Of a DNA stretch of 64,000 nt, positions 1-8,818 are shown piece by piece (the first letter of the stretch is position 1; every line of letters begins with the position of its first letter). Source of the DNA: Oscillospiraceae bacterium (lineage in GTDB: Bacteria > Bacillota > Clostridia > Oscillospirales > Oscillospiraceae). Made by a program: the position numbers and the translations under genes. The notes beneath the pieces were generated by a model. It was not told where the DNA came from, ran no database searches, and saw only the letters and a list, made by a program, of their open reading frames with translations. Location of the stretch: assembly GCA_902787755.1 (NCBI GenBank), contig CADAHL010000006.1:1-64000 (forward strand). The letters run 5' to 3'.

Positions 1-1
1 T

Positions 2-304
2 GAGCAAGCTACGAAGCTTGCCCGCGCCATGATCACCCGCTACGGGATGAGCGAGGACTTTGACATGGTCGCCATGGAAACCGTCACGAATCAGTATCTT
101 GGCGGTGATACGTCCCTGGCCTGCTCCGCTGAAACACAAAGCAAAATTGATGCACAGGTCGTTGAGCTTGTTCGAAAACAACATGAAAAAGCGTTGGCCA
201 TTCTGAAAGACAATCGCGGCAAGCTGGATGAACTGGCATCCTATCTGTACGAGCACGAAACCATCACAGGGGAAGAGTTCATGCAGATCCTGAACGCGGC
301 ATAA
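2..304 (+). CDS. ftsH: ATP-dependent zinc metalloprotease FtsH, C-terminal end (partial)
   Basis: The frame is open from the second base of the window, so only about the last 100 residues of an FtsH-type protease are present; the AAA module and HEXXH site lie outside. FtsH is a membrane-anchored hexamer that degrades membrane and regulatory proteins. What shows it is the helix 'ARAMITRYGMSEDFD' that follows the peptidase site in this family, then a helical tail with 'RKQHEKALAILKDNR' and 'LYEHETITGEEF', as in FtsH C-termini. A stable hairpin follows the stop codon. The family call is clear; which FtsH paralogue it is cannot be told. Confidence 0.85.
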   Translation, partial: EQATKLARAMITRYGMSEDFDMVAMETVTNQYLGGDTSLACSAETQSKIDAQVVELVRKQHEKALAILKDNRGKLDELASYLYEHETITGEEFMQILNAA

Positions 305-322
305 AACTCATGAAAAGAACTG

Positions 323-377
323 CCCGCAGGGGTTTATGGCGCGCATACCAATTGTGTGCGCCCCAAACTCCTGCGGG
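323..377 (+). terminator. Large hairpin behind ftsH
   Basis: An outer stem CCCGCAGGRGTTT-type (323-335 with 365-377) encloses an inner stem GGCGCGCA/TGTGCGCC. The right arm is followed by a weak T-rich stretch (ATTGTTATG) rather than a clean T-tract. It probably ends the ftsH transcript, but termination efficiency is uncertain. Confidence 0.55.
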
Positions 378-471
378 ATTGTTATGATCTCTCTGCCTCC
401 CGCCAGAGGACTCCGGGCAGGCTCGCAGCCCGTCCCGGGGATAGATGAAAAATATCCTTATTCCAGTAGAT

Positions 472-804
472 TTAGTGCCTGTTGTATGCTATTCTATTAA
501 AACAGAAAAAACCGAGCTGAAACAAAGCCGGTATAATATAGAGATACCTTTTTTTCATCTCGTCAGCAATGTGCTTCGGTAACGGATTGACCACAGTTTC
601 ATCGCTTATTGATATGTCTCTATAGCAATTCAGCTTCTGAACCAGGTCGACATGTTTTTGCTTTATCTCTTCTATCCGATCGCCTTGCAGGAAATACTCT
701 TCAACAGAAAAGAATTGTCCAGGACTGTCTTCAGGCACTTGTGACGGCAATATGTCAATAATCCAGTATGGGGATTGCAGCAGATCTTCTACCGTTTTCT
801 TCAT
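472..804 (-). CDS. Conserved hypothetical protein downstream of PrsW
   Basis: About 110 residues and not assigned to a family. It begins MKKTVEDLLQSPYWIIDIL and contains 'QVPEDSPGQFFSVEEYFL', a central charged helix and a hydrophobic C-terminus (YIIPALFQLGFFCFN). There is no signal peptide or clear catalytic motif. An upstream GTG at 864 would add 20 residues and overlap the prsW end by 23 bases; that GTG has an AGGA-like site before it, so coupled translation from there is possible. I chose the ATG at 804 because the added residues look unstructured. It forms a minus-strand pair with prsW, so the two may work together. Confidence 0.55.
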   Translation of the reverse strand: MKKTVEDLLQSPYWIIDILPSQVPEDSPGQFFSVEEYFLQGDRIEEIKQKHVDLVQKLNCYRDISISDETVVNPLPKHIADEMKKRYLYIIPALFQLGFFCFNRIAYNRH

Positions 805-841
805 TTCATAGACCACAAAAAATCCCGAGTTGTTGTGCTCC

Positions 842-1636
842 TCAGTCGGCTGCACGGCCTTCACTCCGCAGTTCCTGCACCGGCTTCCGTTTTGCCCACC
901 TGTTGATTTTTATGATCATGAATACGGTAAGCCCCACCAGCAGCAGTGCAGAAGCAAGAAGCAGCAAAAGAAACAGATCATCCATCTTAAGGGCAGAAAT
1001 GGAACTGTCAAACAGCGTATGCAGGAGCGCGGGGATCAGCACTGCCGGAATGTAATAGCCTTTCTTTCCCGACTCCAGCGCCTTTCCAATGTAGAATCCC
1101 ATGATCGCGCCAAAGGTAAAGTGGAAAGGGGTAACAGCCCGGAATATTGCTGTGATCAGATCGCCGTTCACATACGTGATATCTTCCAGCAGCTGAAAAC
1201 CTACGCCTACGATCCCTCCGCATATCACCAGATCCAGCCATGTTTTTGCAAATCTTTTCTTTCCGGTAGAAAGCCGAATGAACAGAAAACGGCTCAGTTC
1301 CTCCACCAATCCGACAGACAGGAAAGTACCAATAAACGCTGACAGGTATGTCTGGCCGGCAGCCCTTGAACGAATTTCCGCCAAGCTGGTCTTGACCGTT
1401 TCCGGATCTGGATTGCTCATCCACAGTTTCAGAGTATCCAGTCCGATCAGCCGATACGCCCGAATGACAATAATCAACAACGTCACGACCGCAGCAACTA
1501 CCATGCTAAGCATTCCGGCGATAATTAGTCTGCGGACATCTCCCTTCTCAAAAGGGTTCTCCGTTTTCTTTTTCATCAGCCATCTGATCAGAAGAACAGA
1601 AACTGGAAGAGATAATATTGCACACAGGATACCCAT
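842..1636 (-). CDS. PrsW family intramembrane glutamic/metalloprotease
   Basis: Predicted 264-residue polytopic membrane protein. PrsW in Bacillus subtilis cleaves an anti-sigma factor at site 1; related CPBP-type proteins have other substrates. Family motifs are visible: paired glutamates at residues 112-113 (VEELSRF), Glu151 in 'FQLLEDITY', His172 in 'TPFHFTFGAIMG' and His206/Asp210 in 'LLHTLFDSS'. Seven or so hydrophobic segments are present, beginning at the N-terminus. The start at 1636 is set by a GAAAGGAG site nine bases upstream. No sigma or anti-sigma gene is next to it, so the substrate is unknown. Its GC content is clearly below that of the rest of the window. Confidence 0.85.
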   Translation of the reverse strand: MGILCAILSLPVSVLLIRWLMKKKTENPFEKGDVRRLIIAGMLSMVVAAVVTLLIIVIRAYRLIGLDTLKLWMSNPDPETVKTSLAEIRSRAAGQTYLSAFIGTFLSVGLVEELSRFLFIRLSTGKKRFAKTWLDLVICGGIVGVGFQLLEDITYVNGDLITAIFRAVTPFHFTFGAIMGFYIGKALESGKKGYYIPAVLIPALLHTLFDSSISALKMDDLFLLLLLASALLLVGLTVFMIIKINRWAKRKPVQELRSEGRAAD

Positions 1637-1791
1637 ATATGCTCCTTTCCGAAAATCGACTGCAATCGCGGCAACGAATGAGGTCGTATTCCGACAGTCG
1701 CATGATTTTACCATAATTACCGATCACACGCAAGAATTCTCAGCTACATTATTGTGCAGCAAAAAACCCGGGAAAAACATGAAAAAACCTC

Positions 1792-1820
1792 TTGCAATTT
1801 GGGAAGAATTCTCTTATAAT
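1792..1820 (+). promoter_or_regulatory. Promoter of rpsB-tsf
   Basis: TTGCAA at 1792-1797 and a perfect TATAAT at 1815-1820 are separated by 17 bases, followed by a leader of roughly 100 bases before rpsB. This is a near-consensus sigma-A promoter, as expected for a ribosomal protein operon. Confidence 0.85.
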
Positions 1821-1826
1821 ATCAAG

Positions 1827-1930
1827 GCATTTCGCACGGGGACGGACTTTGCGCCAGGTGATCCGGCAACGGGTTTGGCGCGGGGGTGGAAGGCCCCGGA
1901 GGAAATAACAAAAAAATTGGAGGAAAAGAA
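1827..1930 (+). promoter_or_regulatory. rpsB 5' leader with possible RNA structure
   Basis: About 100 bases between the predicted transcription start and the rpsB ATG. It contains a stem GCGCCA/TGGCGC (1851-1856 with 1876-1881) around a purine-rich loop, and ends with GGAGGAAA ribosome binding sites. S2 genes are often autoregulated through such leaders in bacteria; here that is inference from position and folding only. Confidence 0.35.
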
Positions 1931-2630
1931 ATGTCTGTTGTATCCATGAAGCAGCTGCTGGAAGCCGGTGTCCACTTCGGTCACCAGACCCGCCGCTGGA
2001 ACCCCAAGATGGCCGAGTACATCTACTGCGAGCGTAACCTACTGCGAGCGTAACGGCATCTACATCATCGACCTGCAGAAGACCGTCAAGAAGATGGAGG
2101 AGGCCTATGACTTCGTTCGCCAGCTGAGCGAGAACGGCCAGACCATCCTGTTCGTCGGCACCAAGAAGCAGGCCACCGACGCTGTCCGCGAGGAAGCCTC
2201 CCGCGTGGGCATGTACTACGTCAACGCCCGCTGGCTGGGCGGTATGCTCACCAACTTCAAGACCATGCGCACCCGCGTTGACCGCCTGGCTCAGCTCAAG
2301 AAGATGCAGGAAGACGGCACCTTCGAGGAGAAGCTCGAGAAGTACCTGGGCGGCGTCAAGGACATGAAGAAGCTCCCCGGCGCTCTGTTCGTCGTCGACC
2401 CCCGCAAGGAGCACAATGCCATCGCCGAGGCCCGCAAGCTGCACATCCCCATCGTCGCTATCGTTGACACCAACTGCGATCCCGACGAGGTCGATTACGT
2501 CATCCCCGCCAACGACGACGCTATCCGCGCCATCCGTCTGATCGCCGCCACCATGGCCAACGCCGTGCAGGAAGGCCAGCAGGGCGCCGACGCCGAGACC
2601 GAGGAAGCCGCCGAGGCCACCGAGGAATAA
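1931..2630 (+). CDS. rpsB: 30S ribosomal protein S2, reading frame broken by a 16-base duplication
   Basis: Small-subunit protein S2, needed late in 30S assembly. The first frame starts at ATG 1931 behind GGAGGAAAAGAA and encodes the usual N-terminus ([20 protein letters not shown]). It runs into a stop at about 2051. The rest ([14 protein letters not shown] onward, then '[14 protein letters not shown]', '[14 protein letters not shown]', '[13 protein letters not shown]') is in another frame up to TAA 2630. The cause is visible: TACTGCGAGCGTAAC occurs at 2024-2038 and again at 2040-2054. Removing 16 bases restores a 227-residue S2 with no other defect. S2 is essential, so an assembly or sequencing error is the likeliest explanation. 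The tail is rich in Glu and Ala. Confidence 0.9.
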
Positions 2631-2644
2631 GAGTACAAGGACTG

Positions 2645-2674
2645 CAAGGGGCGCTGCACAACGCCCCTTGTTTT
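2645..2674 (+). terminator. Hairpin between rpsB and tsf
   Basis: A nine-base-pair stem CAAGGGGCG/CGCCCCTTG (2645-2653 with 2662-2670) is followed by TTTTGAG. The short T run suggests partial termination or an RNA-stabilising element, adjusting tsf relative to rpsB. Confidence 0.6.
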
Positions 2675-2700
2675 GAGTAACATTACAGGAGGAAATAATC

Positions 2701-3633
2701 ATGGCTTTTACCGCTCAGGATGTTAAGAAACTGCGTGAAATGACCAACGTCGGCATGATGGACTGCAAGAAGGCTCTCCAGGCTACCGATGGCGATATGG
2801 ACAAGGCTGTTGACTGGCTGCGTGAAAAGGGCCTGGCCAAGGCCGCCAAGAAGGCCGGCCGCATCGCCGCCGAGGGTATGGCTTACGCCCGCGTCTGCCC
2901 CGCCTGCGGCAAGGCCGCTATCGTGGAAGTCAACTGCGAGACCGACTTCTGCGCCAAGAGCGAGCTGTTCCAGCAGTTTGTCAAGGATATCTGCAAGGTC
3001 GTTCTGAACGACAACCCCGCCGACGTGGATGCTCTCATGCAGTGCAAGTACCCCGGCAGCGAGCTGACCGTGGCCGAGACCCTGCCTGAGAAGGTCATGT
3101 CCATCGGCGAGAACCTGCAGATCCGCCGCTTCGCCCGCTTCGACACTCCCACCAACGTGGCTTACGTCCATGCCGGCGGCACCCACGGCGTTCTGGTCCA
3201 CCTGGCCGTTGAGGGCGACATCGACGCCACCGAGATCGGCAAGAACGTGGCCATGCAGATCGCCGCTATGAATCCCAAGTACTGGGACAAGGCCCTGGTT
3301 CCCCAGGCCGACATCGACCATGAGCTGGAAGTTCAGGTCGCTCTGATGGACAACGATCCCAAGATGGCTGCCAAGCCCCAGGCCATCAAGGAGAAGATCG
3401 CCGCCGGCAAGATCAACGCCTTCTACAAGGAAAACTGCCTGCTGCAGATGGACTTCGTCCGCTCCGACCTGTTCCAGGGCTCCGTCGAGGGCTACATCGC
3501 CGACGCTGCCAAGAAGCTGGGCGGCTCCGTGAAGTTCGTGGACGCCATCCACTTCATCAAGGGCGAGGGCATCGAGAAGAAGGAAGAGGACTTCGCCGCT
3601 GAGGTCGCTGCCCAGATGAACATGGGCAAGTAA
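2701..3633 (+). CDS. tsf: Elongation factor Ts
   Basis: Nucleotide exchange factor that regenerates EF-Tu-GTP. The 310-residue protein begins with the UBA-like N-terminal domain and the family signature 'LREMTNVGMMDCKKAL' (residues about 11-26), followed by the core with 'VEVNCETDFCAKSE' (residues about 80-93) and the dimerisation region. It sits 70 bases behind rpsB in the standard order. A GGAGGAAATAATC site precedes the ATG and a strong terminator follows. Codon choice is strongly biased, as for highly expressed genes. Confidence 0.96.
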   Translation: MAFTAQDVKKLREMTNVGMMDCKKALQATDGDMDKAVDWLREKGLAKAAKKAGRIAAEGMAYARVCPACGKAAIVEVNCETDFCAKSELFQQFVKDICKVVLNDNPADVDALMQCKYPGSELTVAETLPEKVMSIGENLQIRRFARFDTPTNVAYVHAGGTHGVLVHLAVEGDIDATEIGKNVAMQIAAMNPKYWDKALVPQADIDHELEVQVALMDNDPKMAAKPQAIKEKIAAGKINAFYKENCLLQMDFVRSDLFQGSVEGYIADAAKKLGGSVKFVDAIHFIKGEGIEKKEEDFAAEVAAQMNMGK

Positions 3634-3662
3634 GTCTTCCCATTCCCCAATAATAAAACAGA

Positions 3663-3707
3663 CCCCGGTGGGAACACGCCAGACGCGTATTCCCGTCGGG
3701 GTTTTTT
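3663..3707 (+). terminator. Rho-independent terminator of rpsB-tsf
   Basis: CCCCGGTGGGAA at 3663-3674 pairs with TTCCCGTCGGGG at 3690-3701, followed directly by TTTTTT. A heptamer repeat element starts five bases behind the T-tract. Confidence 0.92.
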
Positions 3708-3711
3708 ATTC

Positions 3712-3811
3712 GTGAATAGTGAATCGTTGTGGTGTCGGCTTTGCCGACGGATTTGAATTCATGCCGCGAAGCGGCATACCACAACTATTCACTATTCGTT
3801 ATTCGTTATTC
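3712..3811 (+). repeat. Family A dispersed element, short palindromic form
   Basis: The arms GTGAATAGTGAATCGTTGTGGT (split: GTGAATAGTGAAT plus CGTTGTGGT, 3712-3733) and ACCACAACTATTCACTATTC (3778-3797) are inverted repeats with one mismatch. Between them are hairpin GTCGGC-TTT-GCCGAC (3734-3748), spacer GGATTTGAATTC, and hairpin ATGCCGC-GAA-GCGGCAT (3761-3777). The layout is heptamer arm, hairpin, palindromic GAATTC centre, hairpin, heptamer arm. It lies immediately behind the tsf terminator. Confidence 0.85.
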
Positions 3812-3817
3812 TCTTTC

Positions 3818-5620
3818 TCACAGCGGCCAGGTGGGCAGCCAGCGGAGCCAGTGGGAGGAGCGGGTGAGATCCACCGGCAGGCCGTTCAGGGTGGAGAAGA
3901 ACAGGGCGAAGACCGCGACGCTCAGCCCGGCAAAGGCCAGCGTCCAGGGCCGCCAGTTCTTCTGATTGTCCCGGAGCAGGGCAAACACGTAGCCCAGGCT
4001 CAGCACCAGGAACACGCTGGAGGGGAAATAGTGATAAGCGAAGGTCAGTCGGGAGATGAAGACCCAGGGCAGAAGCTGGGCCAGGTAGCCCACCAGGAGA
4101 AAGCCCGCGGTCCGGTCTCGGCGGAACAGAGCGGCCCAGAGCAGCACGAACAGGCTCAGCAGCCCGCCCCAGCACAGCACCGGGTTGAGAAAGGCGATCA
4201 GGCTGGTCTTGGTGTTCCCGGGGCCGTAGTCCAGATAATACAGGATGGGCCGGATATCCAGCAGCCACTGATACCAGCGGGAGGAGTAGGGGTGGGTGGC
4301 GTTGACGCTGCTGTGATAGTTGAACATATACGCCTGGTTGTCCAGCACGATCCGGGTATACCGGCTGCTGAACAGCGGCGCGCCCTCCGCCTGACCGTAG
4401 GGCAGGTAGCTCAGATAGTAGATCAGGCCGGGGATCAGAATGAAAAAGACCACGCAGAAGGCGCTGTTTCGCAGGAAGGGGAGCCAGAAACGCCCGGGAT
4501 CCCGCCGGCGGCCCTTCTGTCCGGCGGCCGCCTGAGCCTGCTCGATCCAATGGCCCAGCCACAGCACGCCCAGTCCGGCGCCGGCATAGAGACTGGTCCA
4601 CTTGGCGGCGGCGCCCAGGCCGAAGCTCAGGCCGCACAGGGCCAGGTCCCGGAGTTTTCCCTCCCGCAGCCAGAGGAACAGAAACAGGTACATCAGCAGG
4701 ATGAAGAACACCGAGTAGGTGTCAATGGTGGCGATGCGGGTCTGGGCGTAGTGCATGAAATCCGCGGCGAAAACCACCGTGCCCAGGCAGGGGACCGCCC
4801 GGCCGCCGAAGAGCTTTCGCAGGAGCACATACATCAGCGGCAGCATCAGGACTCCGAAGAGGGTGCCCATGAAGCGCCAGCCGAAGGGAGTCATGCCGAA
4901 GAGCAGGATGCCCAGGCTCAGGATCTCCTTGCCCAGGGGCGGGTGGCTGATCTCGTAGGGCCAGAGACCGTGCAGATGCTCCCAGGCCGTGCGGGCGTGG
5001 TAGATCTCGTCGAAGTAGCTGGAGTTGAGGAAGGTCTGGCGCAGCGGCATGGTGTCGGCCTCGTCGGCCAGGGCCGGGATGGAGCAGGACGCCGGGATGG
5101 GGGCGCCGTCCCCGTCCAGCAGCACCGCCTCCCCCAGCCAGGGCTCCCCGGAGCTGCCGGTCAGGGCCACATAGCGGGGGCGGAAGCTCCCGGCGGGATC
5201 CAGGGTGTTCCATTTCAGAACTTCCACGTGGCCCTGGGAGAAGCTGCCCGCTGTATCCCAGGTCTGGCCATCCTCGGAGAAGAAGACCGTGTATTCGCCG
5301 TGGCCCACGCCGCTGTAGAGCATGATCCGGGTGGGATAGACGCCCTCGGGCAGAGTCCAGATTGCCGACTGCCCGGCCATGGGCACGAAGGTCTGGGGCG
5401 CGGTGGCGTCGCCCAGGCGATAGAAGGCCGTGACGGCGTAGATGAGGGTAATGAGCAGAATGGGAAGATGAGTCCGCCAGTCCCGGCGCTCGTTCTCCGA
5501 AAGGGGAGCCGTGGCGGGCTGTGGCAGTCGGCAGCGCCGCAGGTCGGGCAGCTGGAGGAAGAAAAGAAGAAGGAAAACGCCCACCGCGATGGGCAGGGCG
5601 TATGTGAGAGTGTAGTTCAT
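3818..5620 (-). CDS. PMT/GT39-family phospholipid-carrier-dependent glycosyltransferase
   Basis: Predicted 600-residue polytopic membrane enzyme that would transfer a sugar from a polyprenyl-phosphate donor onto a protein or glycan outside the membrane. An N-terminal membrane segment is followed by an extracytoplasmic insert of about 130 residues with a discoidin-like look ('DGQTWDTAGSFSQGHVEVL'). The PMT core follows: the acidic loop 'SSYFDEIYHARTAWEHL' with the Asp-Glu pair, 'SHPPLGKEILSLG', and 'AAKWTSLYAGAGLGVLW'. About ten hydrophobic helices follow. No good ribosome binding site precedes ATG 5620, because a repeat element abuts the gene. The acceptor cannot be named. Confidence 0.85.
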   Translation of the reverse strand: MNYTLTYALPIAVGVFLLLFFLQLPDLRRCRLPQPATAPLSENERRDWRTHLPILLITLIYAVTAFYRLGDATAPQTFVPMAGQSAIWTLPEGVYPTRIMLYSGVGHGEYTVFFSEDGQTWDTAGSFSQGHVEVLKWNTLDPAGSFRPRYVALTGSSGEPWLGEAVLLDGDGAPIPASCSIPALADEADTMPLRQTFLNSSYFDEIYHARTAWEHLHGLWPYEISHPPLGKEILSLGILLFGMTPFGWRFMGTLFGVLMLPLMYVLLRKLFGGRAVPCLGTVVFAADFMHYAQTRIATIDTYSVFFILLMYLFLFLWLREGKLRDLALCGLSFGLGAAAKWTSLYAGAGLGVLWLGHWIEQAQAAAGQKGRRRDPGRFWLPFLRNSAFCVVFFILIPGLIYYLSYLPYGQAEGAPLFSSRYTRIVLDNQAYMFNYHSSVNATHPYSSRWYQWLLDIRPILYYLDYGPGNTKTSLIAFLNPVLCWGGLLSLFVLLWAALFRRDRTAGFLLVGYLAQLLPWVFISRLTFAYHYFPSSVFLVLSLGYVFALLRDNQKNWRPWTLAFAGLSVAVFALFFSTLNGLPVDLTRSSHWLRWLPTWPL

Positions 5621-5631
5621 AGGCGTGATAA

Positions 5632-5735
5632 TGAATAGTGAAGAGTGAATAGTGAATAGTTGTGGTGTCCCGCGCAGCGGGACGGATTATAATTCGTCGG
5701 CTTCGCCGACACCTCAATTCCGGACTCCGAATTAT
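5632..5735 (+). repeat. Family A element with arms of two heptamer classes
   Basis: The left arm is tandem AGTGAAT/AGTGAAG units (5632-5660), then TTGTGGT, hairpin GTCCCGC-GCA-GCGGGAC (5667-5683), spacer GGATTATAATTC and hairpin GTCGGC-TTC-GCCGAC (5696-5710). The right arm is not the usual ATTCACT type but AATTCCG-GACTCCG-AATT (5716-5732). The two heptamer classes therefore occur within one element. It lies between the glycosyltransferase and HAD genes. Confidence 0.75.
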
Positions 5736-6553
5736 CCCCGCAGGAGCTGGTGCAGTTCCTTTACCGAGGGCAGGACCAGGTCGGGCTTGCGTTCGGCCGC
5801 GTCCACCATGGCCTGATCCGTCTCGCCGGACAGGACCAGCACCGAGACGCTCCCCGCGTTCTGGGCCACGGCGATATCCGTATAGAGCCGGTCGCCCACC
5901 GCGCAGATCTTCTCGTTGGGGATGCCGGTCATTTTGGCGATCACGTCGATCATGTTCCGGTTGGGCTTGCCGATGTACTCGGGCTTTACGCCGGAGGAGG
6001 CGGTGAGCAGGGCGCAGATGCTGCCGCAGTCGGGCAGGACCTCGTCGTTGGGCATGGGGCAGACCCAGTCCGGGTTGGCGGCGATGAATTTGGCCCCCCG
6101 GCGGAGGAAGTGGCAGGCCCGATCCAGCTTTTCGTACACAAGCTCGGTGTCGAAGCCCTGGACCACCACGTCCACGGTCTCGGCCTCGGTGTGGCCCGCC
6201 TCGTCGTTCACCAGGCGGATGCCGTAGCTCTGCAGCTCCCGGTAGAAGGCCCGGGTGCCGGCCAGGTACACGCTGGCCCCGGGAAAGTTCTGGTTCAGGT
6301 ACATGCCGGTGGCCATGCCGGAGGTGAAGACGTTCTCCGCCTGGCAGGGAAAGCCCAGGCGCCGCAGACGGGTGATGTAGTCCACCCCCGCCCGGGAAGA
6401 GTTGTTGGTCAGATAGATATACTTTCTGCCCAGCCGGGGCAGATCCTCCATCAGGGCGATGGCCCCGTCATAGACGTTGTCCCCCAGATACAGGGTGCCG
6501 TCCATGTCGAAGAGAAACAGCTCGCAGGCTTTCAGCTTGTCCAAGTTGGTCAT
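5732..6553 (-). CDS. HAD-IIA family phosphatase (NagD/phosphoglycolate-phosphatase-like)
   Basis: Predicted 273-residue cytosolic haloacid-dehalogenase hydrolase. Motif I is 'FDMDGTLYLGD' near residue 15, motif II 'LTNNSSRAG' near residue 50, and motifs III-IV are 'GKPNRNMIDVI' and 'CAVGDRLYTDIAVA' near residues 195-225. The cap between motifs II and III is of the C2 type found in NagD and mammalian PGP. Substrates of this group are small phosphates; the neighbouring glycerol kinase makes a glycerol-phosphate-type substrate conceivable but unproven. The start is supported by GGAGACATCACC before ATG 6553. Confidence 0.88.
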   Translation of the reverse strand: MTNLDKLKACELFLFDMDGTLYLGDNVYDGAIALMEDLPRLGRKYIYLTNNSSRAGVDYITRLRRLGFPCQAENVFTSGMATGMYLNQNFPGASVYLAGTRAFYRELQSYGIRLVNDEAGHTEAETVDVVVQGFDTELVYEKLDRACHFLRRGAKFIAANPDWVCPMPNDEVLPDCGSICALLTASSGVKPEYIGKPNRNMIDVIAKMTGIPNEKICAVGDRLYTDIAVAQNAGSVSVLVLSGETDQAMVDAAERKPDLVLPSVKELHQLLRG

Positions 6554-6573
6554 GGTGATGTCTCCATATCATT

Positions 6574-6786
6574 CTAAGTGAAGAGATAAGAGTGAAAAGG
6601 GATAAGATACGGTGTCCCATTCTGGGACGGATCCAAATTCATGCCGCAGCAATCCCCTCCGAGCGCTTCGCGCCCACCTCCCCTTGCTAAGGGGAGGCCT
6701 TCGCGGGCCAACCAGGGCGTCGGCTCCTACAGCATAACGGGCCGGTTTGCTTAATTCCGAACTCCGAACTCCGAATTCCGAATTGG
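6574..6786 (+). repeat. Compound repeat: family A half, family B-like piece, CCGAACT heptamers
   Basis: AGTGAAR-type heptamers (6574-6600) lead to hairpin GTCCCA-TTC-TGGGAC (6614-6628) and GGATCCAAATTCATGCCGC. A segment with CCTCCCCTTGCTAAGGGGAGG-like folding, split as CCTCCCCTT/AAGGGGAGG, follows. The right end is AATTCCG-AACTCCG-AACTCCG-AATTCCG (6753-6780). No gene lies in these 213 bases between the HAD gene and glpK. Confidence 0.7.
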
Positions 6787-8280
<1,494 letters not shown>

Positions 8281-8310
8281 AGGGCGGTGCTCCTTTCGCA
8301 GTACTGAATG

Positions 8311-8818
8311 ATAATGAATAGTGAATAGAGAATAGTGAATAGTTGCGGTGTCCGCTCCGCGGACGGATTATAATGAGCGCTTCGCGGTGTTGATCGAAGC
8401 TGTCAACATCTTGATGAGCGCGGTACAAAGCTGGTCCAAGCGTTCATATTCCTGCTGTGATAGGGAACCGGTACGGAAGAGAAGCTCCAACCAGTAACCC
8501 GTCTCACTCGCTTCTTTGAGGGCAATCTGTAATTTGGAGACAAAATCAGCCCGGCTCTGCGCAAAGCTTGCCTCCCGGATGTTGGCACCGATGGAGGTGC
8601 CGCTGCGGCCGATCTGGGGAGAGATGATGAATTCCCTCTCCGTTCTCAGCCGTGTTGTCAACGCAATGATCTCTACGGCAAAATCCATAGACTGTGAGAA
8701 AAGAATACTGTTCATGTCATGGATATCAAGTTCAGAATAGAGACAGCGACAGGGAACAATTACAATCGTCACCGAAGGCGACACCATAACTATTCACTGT
8801 TCACTCTTCACTATTCAC
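8311..8818. mobile_element. Long family A element enclosing a four-helix-bundle gene
   Basis: The left end has AGTGAAT heptamers (8311-8342), TTGCGGT, hairpin GTCCGC-TCC-GCGGAC (8350-8364) and GGATTATAAT. The right end has AATTACAATC, hairpin GTCACC-GAA-GGCGAC (8768-8782) and ACCATAAC with TATTCAC/TGTTCAC/TCTTCAC heptamers to 8818. The ends mirror the two halves of the short elements at 3712 and 26053, but here about 400 bases with a gene separate them. I infer a small mobile element whose short copies are deletion derivatives; no transposase or target duplication is recognisable. Confidence 0.55.
8368..8715 (-). CDS. Four-helix-bundle protein (23S rRNA intervening-sequence protein family)
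   Basis: A 115-residue helical protein of the IVP/S23 family. The family signature 'SPQIGRSGTSIGANIREA' is present, followed by 'SKLQIALKEASETGYWLELL' and a C-terminal helix ending 'SINTAKRSL'. Members are encoded in intervening sequences of 23S rRNA genes and at other loci, and Avd of diversity-generating retroelements has the same fold; their biochemical role is poorly known. The last codons and TAA lie inside the left repeat end, and the start region abuts the right end. The ribosome binding site of ATG 8715 is weak. The gene separates glpK from its dehydrogenase partner. Confidence 0.85.
   Translation of the reverse strand: MNSILFSQSMDFAVEIIALTTRLRTEREFIISPQIGRSGTSIGANIREASFAQSRADFVSKLQIALKEASETGYWLELLFRTGSLSQQEYERLDQLCTALIKMLTASINTAKRSL

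Noticed and set aside
1931..2060. Programmed frameshift in rpsB
   Set aside because: No slippery heptamer or stimulatory structure is seen and the exact 15-base duplication explains the shift; S2 genes are not known to use frameshifting.
1749..3552. Antisense frames opposite rpsB and tsf
   Set aside because: Low-complexity Gly/Leu/Val composition caused by biased codons of highly expressed genes; no independent support.
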